From CBFGTA01 sp965651595 (GTDB lineage Bacteria > Actinomycetota > Actinomycetes > S36-B12 > UBA10799): a DNA stretch of 12,579 bases. This document shows positions 7,612-12,579 of this stretch, in pieces (the first letter of the stretch is position 1; the number at the start of each line of letters is the position of its first letter). The position numbers were made by a program, and so were the translations under genes. Location: the NCBI GenBank assembly GCA_965651595.1, contig CBFGTA010000065.1, forward strand, positions 1 to 12,579. The letters run 5' to 3'. Under the pieces are notes generated by a model that worked only from the letters and a program-made list of their open reading frames with translations, was not told the origin of the DNA and did not search any database.

Positions 7612-8066
7612 GTACCGTCATCGACAGCCCCCACGACTTGCCGAATCTAGTCGGACAGTCGCTAGGAGTCTCGGATTGGGTGACGATCACCCAACACCAG
7701 GTCAACCAGTTCGCCGACGCCACCGGTGACCACCAGTGGATCCACGTCGACGTGGAGAAGGCAGCGGCCGGGCCTTTCGGCACCACCATCGCCCACGGCT
7801 ATCTGACCCTGTCGCTGGCAGCGGTATTCATGGAGCAGTTGCTGAAGGTTAACAACGTGGCCATGGCAGTCAACTACGGGCTCAACAAGGTACGGTTCAC
7901 AGCGCCAGTGCCGGTCGGTTCACGGCTGCGGGCCGCTGGCGAGATCGCGGCCGTGAGAGAAAAGGGCGCTGGCTATGAGGTGACGATCAAACTCACCTAC
8001 GAAGTTGAAGGCGCCGAACGTTCCCCGTGCATCGCCGAACTCGTCGTAATCCTGCAGCCGTCCTAG
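7608..8066 (+). CDS. phaJ: (R)-specific enoyl-CoA hydratase, MaoC/PhaJ type
   Basis: A 152-residue MaoC-fold hot-dog protein that hydrates trans-2-enoyl-CoA to (R)-3-hydroxyacyl-CoA, the monomer that PHA synthase uses. The hydratase-2 motif is clear: ATGDHQWIHVD with catalytic Asp41 and His46, then the GPFGTTIAHGYLTLSL block, and NYGLNKVRFTAPVPVG. It is single-domain and of normal length for PhaJ. The ATG overlaps the phaZ TGA (ATGA), and AAGGAGG lies 3 bases upstream of it, the strongest ribosome binding site in the operon, so it should be translated well and coupled to phaZ. It ends four bases into the convergent SGNH gene, so there is no room for a terminator between the two. A general MaoC dehydratase in another acyl-CoA route is possible, but the operon favours PHA supply. 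Confidence 0.88.
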   Translation: MSTVIDSPHDLPNLVGQSLGVSDWVTITQHQVNQFADATGDHQWIHVDVEKAAAGPFGTTIAHGYLTLSLAAVFMEQLLKVNNVAMAVNYGLNKVRFTAPVPVGSRLRAAGEIAAVREKGAGYEVTIKLTYEVEGAERSPCIAELVVILQPS

Positions 8067-9027
8067 CCAGCGACGGGAGTCGAGGCGAGTAGTACTGCCA
8101 TTCGGCCCGTCCACCGGGATTTGGCAAACGGTTGCGCCAAGTGATTGTCGTCTTGGAGGAACAAGCGACGATTGATAACTGGGTTGCAGAATCCGTCCTG
8201 GCACAGCTCGCCTGTCCAGTCCAAGGCCTGTGCGCCCCGCGCTTCGAATTTCGTGATTGCACGGCGCTCGGGAACGCCCGCTTCACCGTTGTGCCGCATC
8301 GAGCTGGGTTGTTGACGTTGCCGCGCACACAACGTTGGAATCCCAGTGTTCCGCCGGGAAGCTGGGGCGAATCGCGCAGGACGTAGACGGTCTTGACGTG
8401 CTTGGTCAACCGTCGCAGTGTTGCCTCAGTTCCGGCTTGCCACTCGGCTGCGCGGGACTTGCCTGTCAAGACCCGCTTGTTGCGGTCGAGAACTTGGTGG
8501 AAGTCCCACGAGCTCATCACCACTGCGTCGACGGTGCCTAACTCGCCGTTGGCGAGCTTGCGAAAGACTCGCTGGCGCCAGGCCTTGCATTCGCCGTAAG
8601 GCTGGTGCTGACGGTAGCGGCGCACGAACAGGCTGTTGGCCGGGCACGAGGACTTCGTCACCGACAACATCTTCCACTTCTGCCGCTTCGCGGCCGTGTT
8701 CACCACGTTGAACCAGTGCGCTGCGTGCGAATCGCCGAACAGTATGACTGTTCCCCGAGGTTTCTTCGTGTGTCCGTAAATGCAGGCCACGGGGTTCTTG
8801 CTCGGCCGCCATTGGTGGCAGCCATTGTCGTAGATAATCGGCTTCTCGCGGAGGGCCCGGCCCAGTCCCTTGATGGAGCCGGACTTCTTTGCGGCTGCGG
8901 GCTGGGCGACCATGAGCTCGGGCGGCACCGTCTCGGTCGCCGCGGACTGTGACGCTACCGGGCCGACGCTGGCCAAGAGCGTGGCACTGGTCACAGTTGC
9001 TGCGAGCGTAGAGCGAAAGACTCTCAT
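8063..9027 (-). pseudogene. Secreted SGNH-domain protein, frameshifted near 8270
   Basis: The N-terminal part (residues 1-252, 9027 to about 8272) has a Sec signal peptide (positive MRVFR, hydrophobic 8-24, likely cleavage near VAS-QS) and an SGNH/OafA-C-terminal-like domain. The nucleophile motif is FGDSHAAHW (Ser100), and a cysteine pair stands at 70 and 82. After TVKRAF the open frame turns into arginine- and serine-rich sequence that would run into phaJ to 7993. The family C-terminus, with ELCQDGFC and the catalytic QDDNHL (His codon at 8141-8143), is instead in the -1 frame, ending with TAG at 8063-8065. One missing G in the GGG at 8270-8272 restores a 321-residue protein whose stop meets the phaJ stop. 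It is either a recent mutation or a sequencing error. GGAG lies 6 bases upstream of the ATG. The likely role is removal or transfer of acyl groups on envelope polysaccharide. Confidence 0.82.
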
Positions 9028-9053
9028 GAGTTGCTCCGTTCTACTGAGAAGTT

Positions 9054-9093
9054 GTGGCGTGGCGTGGCGTGGTGCGGCGTGGTGTGGTGGGGG
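9054..9093. repeat. Pentanucleotide GYGGY repeat, G-rich
   Basis: On the plus strand, units of five run GTGGC x3, GTGGT, GCGGC, GTGGT x2 (9054-9088), then GGGGG; further GG tracts continue to about 9107. It lies about 27-66 bases upstream of the SGNH gene start, in its promoter or leader, where the transcript would carry the C-rich complement. Repeated GG tracts every five bases could slip during replication or form a two-tetrad G-quadruplex on the plus strand. The repeat is seen directly; any effect is inferred. Confidence 0.6.
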
Positions 9094-9147
9094 AGGAATG
9101 GTGGTGGAGAAATGTTGTGTGTTGACCTTTGAGTGAACACGGTCAAG

Positions 9148-9167
9148 TCTAGCTCTCGCAGGCTAGA
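9148..9167. repeat. 6-bp inverted repeat across the stop of the GAP-family gene
   Basis: TCTAGC (9148-9153) and GCTAGA (9162-9167) are exact complements around an 8-base loop and span the TAG at 9163-9165. The stem is short and no T-run follows on the minus strand, so it is at best a weak terminator. Confidence 0.25.
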
Positions 9168-9861
9168 ACCACAGGGTGACGCCTGACCGGATGATCAAGA
9201 ACAGGCCAGCACCAATCGCTACCACAGTTTCGATGGTTCGTGAGCGGGTACTCAACCACCCGCGCGCTGGCTGCATCCACTCGGACACCCGTCCACGCAG
9301 ACGGGCAGAAACAACTACCACCAGCCAGATCGACGCCGTCGCTATCCCGATCACACTGGCGGTAACGATAGCTTTCTGCCACAGCGGCAACGACGCGGCA
9401 TCGATGTGCTGCTGAGCGGCACAGAACAGCAGTACCGAGGTGACGTTGCGGCCCTGCATAACCATGCCGAACCAGAACTGGCGACGCAGAGACCCCGCTC
9501 CCAGAGAGCGCGCATCCCAATGCGAGTCGTGCTTCGATCCGGAATCGCCAGCAGGGGAGGCGCGCTTTCGGGTCAGCACCCTCCAGGCGCCGACTCCGAG
9601 GAGTAGCGCTCCCAATCCGAGGTCGATCACCGAGCTGTATCGCTCGACATCGGCGGTGGCTGACGCCACGAGTTGCCACATGAAGCTCGATACGATGATG
9701 ACCCACACCACGAGCGAGGCTGCGGCTCCAGCCCAGTACACGAGCACCCGGTGGCGGCCACGCGCATCCGAGTTGAGCAGGGCGATGGCAATCAGTGTGA
9801 TGGTGGGGCTGATCGCAGCGCCGATCGCTAGCGGCCAGATCGACGCCCAGAGCCCAAGCAC
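9163..9861 (-). CDS. GAP/Sap-family integral membrane protein
   Basis: A 232-residue membrane protein with six predicted hydrophobic segments (about residues 5-27, 37-60, 79-96, 130-148, 164-188, 212-230) and a polar loop near 98-128. The opening WPLAIGAAISPTITLIAIALL and the arrangement of segments recall the GAP/Sap (sulfolipid-1-addressing protein) family, whose mycobacterial members help export cell-wall lipids (sulfolipids, glycopeptidolipids). The cargo here is unknown and transport itself is inferred from the family. The start is GTG at 9859-9861: an in-frame TGA lies two codons upstream, so no longer protein is possible. The ribosome site is weak. It is divergent from the small helix-hairpin-helix gene and lies downstream of nothing on its own strand, so it is probably transcribed alone. 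Confidence 0.78.
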   Translation of the reverse strand: MLGLWASIWPLAIGAAISPTITLIAIALLNSDARGRHRVLVYWAGAAASLVVWVIIVSSFMWQLVASATADVERYSSVIDLGLGALLLGVGAWRVLTRKRASPAGDSGSKHDSHWDARSLGAGSLRRQFWFGMVMQGRNVTSVLLFCAAQQHIDAASLPLWQKAIVTASVIGIATASIWLVVVVSARLRGRVSEWMQPARGWLSTRSRTIETVVAIGAGLFLIIRSGVTLWF

Positions 9862-9924
9862 TGATCAAGTATGCAGGCTGGCCAGGGCGGATCGCGGCCG
9901 GGCGGGGAGCAGGCTCGCTGGCGG

Positions 9925-9948
9925 CCGGTCGACCAGGACTGGTACCGG
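9925..9948. promoter_or_regulatory. Near-perfect 24-bp dyad in a divergent promoter region
   Basis: CCGGT-CG-ACCAG-GA-CTGGT-ACCGG: two nested 5-bp arms pair perfectly, with a 2-base bulge on the left and a 2-base centre. It lies 64-87 bases upstream of the GAP-family start and 95-118 bases upstream of the helix-hairpin-helix start, so one bound dimer could affect both. The dyad is seen; an operator role is inferred. Confidence 0.35.
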
Positions 9949-10042
9949 GGGAGTGAGTGGGCCAAAGGGTCACCCAGCATCTCCGCCACGTGGATGCTTG
10001 ATCTTCGCCGACCGTAGTATCCAATGCCGGTAGGCTTTGAGC

Positions 10043-10285
10043 GTGAGCACTCGTGGTCTCCCGGAGCAAATTGGCGACCTACCGCGGATTGGACGCCCCG
10101 CTACCAGCGCCCTCAGCGAGCAAGGGATCACTTCGCTGGATCAAGTAGCAGCGAAGAGCCGGCGGGAGTTGTTGGAATTGCATGGGGTTGGCCCCAAGGC
10201 AGTACAGATTCTCGGGGAGGCGTTGGAGGCCAGCGGCCGTGGGTTCGCTGCGGACAGTGAGGCTGATCAGAAACTCGGACAGTAA
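10043..10285 (+). CDS. Small helix-hairpin-helix protein
   Basis: An 80-residue protein that is little more than one helix-hairpin-helix/RNA polymerase alpha-CTD-like domain: LPRIGRPATSALSEQGI (13-29), then SLDQVAAKSRRELLELHGVGPKA (31-53), with the HGVGPKA hairpin typical of non-sequence-specific DNA contacts. Small stand-alone proteins of this kind are common in actinobacteria and have no well-defined role. GTG at 10043 is preferred over the TTG two codons earlier because AGG at 10032-10034 then sits 8 bases upstream. A TAGTAT at 10015-10020 could be its -10 box, but no good -35 was found. It converges on the dioxygenase gene with 37 bases between the stops. Confidence 0.75.
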   Translation: MSTRGLPEQIGDLPRIGRPATSALSEQGITSLDQVAAKSRRELLELHGVGPKAVQILGEALEASGRGFAADSEADQKLGQ

Positions 10286-10322
10286 TGCCCCGCTGTGTAC
10301 CAACCGTCGCGAGCGGTGTCGC

Positions 10323-11195
10323 TCAGGCGGCGGGGAGTTCGAAGGATCGTTTTGACAGTCCGAACGCGTAGCCATCGACGGCTGTGCGCAGCGATGACAA
10401 GTCAGCACCTGCCGCGCCCAAGGTAACGAACAGTGGCGTGAAATGTTCCACCGTGGGGTGCGCGTAGCGGACGGCCGGGGCTCGGTTACGGTAGCGCATC
10501 AGTTCGTCGACATCGGCCCTGCCCAAGGCCTCGGCTGCCCACGCGTCGAACTCTGCTGACCAATCGGGCACGACGTTGTGGAAGAACATGTCGGCGGTCA
10601 GATAGGGCAGTCCGTGGGTCATGAACCCAGACCCGATTACGAGGACGCCGTTGTCGCGCAATTCCCGCAGCCGGGCCCCAACTGCCATCAGGCGTTCCGG
10701 GTCGTGGGTAGGCATCGACAACTGCACGACCGGCACATCGGCATACGGGTACATAACCTTCAAGGGAACCCATGCTCCGTGGTCGAGGCCGCGCGTCTGG
10801 TGGGTGTGGACGGGGGAATCGTTGGTCAGGGAAGCGACGACCTGATCGGACAGCCACGTTGCGTCGGGTGTGGGGTAGGTCATTGTGTAGTAGTGCGGGT
10901 CGAATCCGGCAAAGTCGTACACGAGGGGCGTGTGGGGCTCGCCCCGCGTGACGGCAATGGGTGCGGCTTCCCAGTGGGCGCTGATGATGACGATGCCGGT
11001 TGGAACCGGAAGTCGATTCGCCCACGCATGCAACTGTTCAATCCAGGCGGAGTCCTCGAACAGAGGGGGAGCCCCATGGCTGAGGTAGATCGCTGGCATC
11101 GCGCCGAAATCTGGCATCCACTTGTGGCGATGGCGTGACTCCGGCGCCGTTTCGCGCATGAACGCGTCGAAGGCCCCTGCCGGTAGACCGCTCAT
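10323..11195 (-). CDS. DODA-type class III extradiol ring-cleavage dioxygenase
   Basis: A 290-residue cytoplasmic LigB-fold oxygenase of the 4,5-DOPA dioxygenase (YgiD-like) family, which opens catecholic rings using a metal and O2. Key residues are visible: His40 in SHGAPP, His74 in SAHWE, His139 in GLDHGAWVPL, His194 in THGLPYL and His251 in VEHFTPL. His40, His74 and His251 are the probable metal ligands; the others are acid-base residues by family analogy. The N-terminus is about 26-32 residues longer than the usual YgiD start, but ATG at 11193-11195 has a GAGGGCAGGG ribosome site just upstream, while internal ATGs at residues 27 and 33 have none. No other aromatic-catabolism gene is nearby, so the natural catechol is unknown. 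Tandem palindromes over its likely promoter suggest tight repression. Confidence 0.9.
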   Translation of the reverse strand: MSGLPAGAFDAFMRETAPESRHRHKWMPDFGAMPAIYLSHGAPPLFEDSAWIEQLHAWANRLPVPTGIVIISAHWEAAPIAVTRGEPHTPLVYDFAGFDPHYYTMTYPTPDATWLSDQVVASLTNDSPVHTHQTRGLDHGAWVPLKVMYPYADVPVVQLSMPTHDPERLMAVGARLRELRDNGVLVIGSGFMTHGLPYLTADMFFHNVVPDWSAEFDAWAAEALGRADVDELMRYRNRAPAVRYAHPTVEHFTPLFVTLGAAGADLSSLRTAVDGYAFGLSKRSFELPAA

Positions 11196-11254
11196 GATGC
11201 CCTGCCCTCGTTCCGATGTGCTTCATCGTGCTGCGCTGAGTTTGACGTTGCCGG

Positions 11255-11287
11255 TTGGTTGTATCGACACCTTGGTTGTATCAACAC
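11255..11287. promoter_or_regulatory. Tandem palindromic repeats, probable operator
   Basis: TTGGTTGTATCGACAC (11255-11270) and TTGGTTGTATCAACAC (11272-11287) are direct repeats with one mismatch and one base between, a 17-bp pitch. Each contains a small dyad, GTTG-TAT-CAAC in the second and GTTG-TAT-CGAC in the first. Read on the minus strand, they overlap a possible promoter (TTGATA, 15 bases, TACAAC) about 60-90 bases upstream of the dioxygenase ATG. TTGTAT-A/C-AA-type dyads are common sites for GntR- or MarR-family repressors. The repeat is certain, and the role is well supported by position but not proven. Confidence 0.6.
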
Positions 11288-11477
11288 GTCACAGTGAGGC
11301 GCCATTCCGGTGAGTGCAGCCGGCAGCGCGAGCGTGGTTAGCGAGGGTCGGCATGGCGAACCGACAGTTGTGCGGTCTGCATCGATGAACGGTGCCACAC
11401 CAGGGAGAGCTAGCATCGCAGATGGCGTCAGCATTGCTGGAGCCGCGACGATCTGCCGCTGCGGACGGAGGAGAGTG

Positions 11478-12410
11478 ATGGTCGCTCAGACTTTGATCGT
11501 CAACCCGGTCGCAACACGAACCAATGGTTCTGTCGCACGGGAGGTCCGGCATATCCTGTCTGGTCTCGGTGCGGTCCACGTCTACGAGACGCAGAACACG
11601 CGGGACGCATATGCCTACCTGCGGTCACTCGATCAACAGCCTGATCTGGTGACTGTCCTCGGTGGCGATGGCACCGTGAATGAAGTGGTCGACGCAGTCG
11701 TGGCCCGTTGCTCTCAACCTCCGACCATCGCCGCGCTGCCTGGGGGCTTCGCGAACATTATGTCGCGGGGGACTGGGCTCGGGACCGACCCGCGATCCGC
11801 CGCCATGCGGGTCGTTGATGGGTTCACGCGAGGTTCCGTCGTGGACGTTCCTGTCGGCAAGGTCGACGACCGAATCTTCCTCTCTTCCTGCGCCGTAGGT
11901 CTGCCTGCCCGAGTTGTGGAAACGGCTGGCCAACGAGGTGTGGGTAAGCGGCCAGTGAGCGCCCTTAGCTGGGTGCGATCAGGCATCGCGTCCTACGCAC
12001 GTGCACTGCTACCTCACGCGGACACCTTCGACGTTGAAATAGGCGGCGCGACACGGGGCCGACAGAAGCTCTTGGTTGTGCAGTTGCAGTGGCCTCTCAC
12101 GTTCCTGGCCGGTCGCCCTCTGAGCCTCACAGGGAGTGGGCCAGCACATTCCGGATCTGCTTTCCAGGTGTTCTCCATGGGACGCCTCGACCCGCTAGCC
12201 GTGGGCGCGAATGCGGTCCGACTGTTCGCCCCACACCTGCCGGTGCCACCGGTGGGTGCGCACCTGCAGCGCACTGCGGGACCGGTGGCATTCGTGAGCC
12301 CCTCACAACCGGTTCCGGTCCAAGTTGACGGGGAGCTCATCGCCTCCAGGGATCAAGCACTCGTCAGTCAGCCGCTACGCGATGTTCCGTTCGTTGTGTC
12401 CCATCGTTGA
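11478..12410 (+). CDS. Diacylglycerol/sphingosine kinase-family lipid kinase
   Basis: A 310-residue protein with the DAGK catalytic fold, which transfers phosphate from ATP to a lipid hydroxyl at the inner face of the membrane. It opens with the usual strand LIVNPVA, followed by the ATP-loop motif VLGGDGTVNEVV (GGDGT at 62-66) and the substrate-side loop LPGGFANIMSRG (87-98). The second beta-sandwich domain follows and ends with the typical VQVDGE segment. Phe91 stands where a Ser or Thr is usual in the PGG(S/T)xN loop. ATG at 11478 is chosen for GGAGGAG at 11467-11473 and because homology begins there; the open frame extends upstream to 11310 with low-complexity sequence that is probably untranslated. 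The lipid substrate is unknown: YegS/DgkB-like or a mycobacterial-type phosphatidylinositol-related lipid are both possible. Its 3' end overlaps the truncated DUF262 frame on the other strand. Confidence 0.88.
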   Translation: MVAQTLIVNPVATRTNGSVAREVRHILSGLGAVHVYETQNTRDAYAYLRSLDQQPDLVTVLGGDGTVNEVVDAVVARCSQPPTIAALPGGFANIMSRGTGLGTDPRSAAMRVVDGFTRGSVVDVPVGKVDDRIFLSSCAVGLPARVVETAGQRGVGKRPVSALSWVRSGIASYARALLPHADTFDVEIGGATRGRQKLLVVQLQWPLTFLAGRPLSLTGSGPAHSGSAFQVFSMGRLDPLAVGANAVRLFAPHLPVPPVGAHLQRTAGPVAFVSPSQPVPVQVDGELIASRDQALVSQPLRDVPFVVSHR

Positions 12411-12579
12411 TTCCTGACGCTTATGCTCGCGGAATTCGTGGGTGTTCTTCGGCGTGACCGTCTCGACCACCTTCTTGCGTAGAATCACCTGGTAGAGCGC
12501 CGTCATCCGCTGCTGGCCATCGAGCAGCAGGGATTGCGGCGCGGTCTGCTTTGCCTCGGGCGGCGCCCCTTCGACCGGT
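12375..12579 (-). pseudogene. Truncated DUF262 (GmrSD-like) protein, partial at window edge
   Basis: A minus-strand frame enters from the right edge and stops with TAG at 12375-12377, 67 codons. It carries QSLLLDGQQRMTALYQV, the DGQQR hallmark of DUF262 proteins, which include the nuclease subunit of GmrSD-type modification-dependent restriction enzymes and other defence-linked proteins. Family similarity continues to about VVETVTPKN (near 12443), then gives way to an unrelated polar tail that overlaps the last 36 bases of the lipid kinase gene. In complete proteins this motif is followed by several hundred more residues, so the gene has probably lost its 3' part. The 5' end lies beyond the window. 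No continuation was found in the other two minus frames. Confidence 0.65.

Noticed and set aside
7993..8268. The C-terminal part of the 344-codon SGNH open frame as genuine protein
   Set aside because: The sequence after residue 252 loses family resemblance and overlaps phaJ by 74 bases, while the adjacent frame carries the conserved catalytic-His block.
8267..8275. Programmed -1 frameshifting to explain the split SGNH gene
   Set aside because: GCG TTC CCG does not fit an X-XXY-YYZ slippery heptamer and no strong downstream pseudoknot was seen; an indel is simpler.
9149..10069. 306-codon minus-strand open frame over the GAP-family gene
   Set aside because: It is rich in Arg, Pro and Ser with no domain; the overlapping 9163-9861 frame has clear membrane segments and family motifs.
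10286..10322. Terminator hairpin between the convergent helix-hairpin-helix and dioxygenase genes
   Set aside because: Only 4-5 bp imperfect stems (ACCG/CGGT, CCGCT/AGCGG) with no T-run are present in the 37 bases.
11310..11477. Upstream extension of the lipid kinase by 56 residues
   Set aside because: It is low-complexity Ala/Ser/Gly-rich sequence with no good ribosome site. GGAGGAG and the start of homology both point to 11478.

Overview
The window looks like chromosomal DNA from a high-GC actinobacterium (Actinomycetota). The base composition, frequent GTG starts, tightly coupled operons with ATGA overlaps, and a GAP/Sap-type (sulfolipid-1-addressing) membrane protein all point that way. 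The genus cannot be fixed from the sequence alone. No rRNA, tRNA, CRISPR array, insertion sequence or phage gene was seen.

Layout, left to right. (1) Minus strand, 40-3158: a translationally coupled pair, a YtcJ-type metal-dependent amidohydrolase followed by a 14-TM-type MFS transporter, probably a small uptake/export-and-hydrolysis unit for an unknown small molecule. (2) 3159-3807: a long divergent intergenic region with no convincing gene but several short repeats and dyads. (3) Plus strand, 3808-8066: the centre of the window, a four-gene polyhydroxyalkanoate (PHA) operon. It encodes a PHA synthase whose motifs resemble the Pseudomonas class II (medium-chain-length) enzymes, an acyl-CoA dehydrogenase of the glutaryl-CoA dehydrogenase/ACX4-like branch, an intracellular PHA depolymerase of the Pseudomonas PhaZ type, and a MaoC-fold (R)-specific enoyl-CoA hydratase (PhaJ type). 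(4) Minus strand, 8063-9027: a secreted SGNH-domain protein whose reading frame is broken by an apparent one-base deletion near 8270, with a pentanucleotide GYGGY repeat just upstream of its start. (5) Minus strand, 9163-9861: the GAP-family membrane protein. It is divergent from a small helix-hairpin-helix protein at 10043-10285. (6) Minus strand, 10323-11195: a DODA-type class III extradiol dioxygenase with two tandem palindromic operator-like repeats over its likely promoter. (7) Plus strand, 11478-12410: a diacylglycerol/lipid kinase-family protein. (8) Minus strand, right edge: a piece of a DUF262 (GmrSD-like) protein that loses its family sequence and stops inside the kinase gene, apparently a truncated relic.

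How the genes work together: the PHA operon can be read as a short cycle. The acyl-CoA dehydrogenase would make trans-2-enoyl-CoA, PhaJ would hydrate it to (R)-3-hydroxyacyl-CoA, PhaC would polymerise that into storage granules, and PhaZ would release 3-hydroxy acids again. No phaA, phaB, phasin or phaR gene lies in the window. The other genes show no clear functional link to PHA. All family assignments are from recognised motifs and remembered family sequences; no database search was run.
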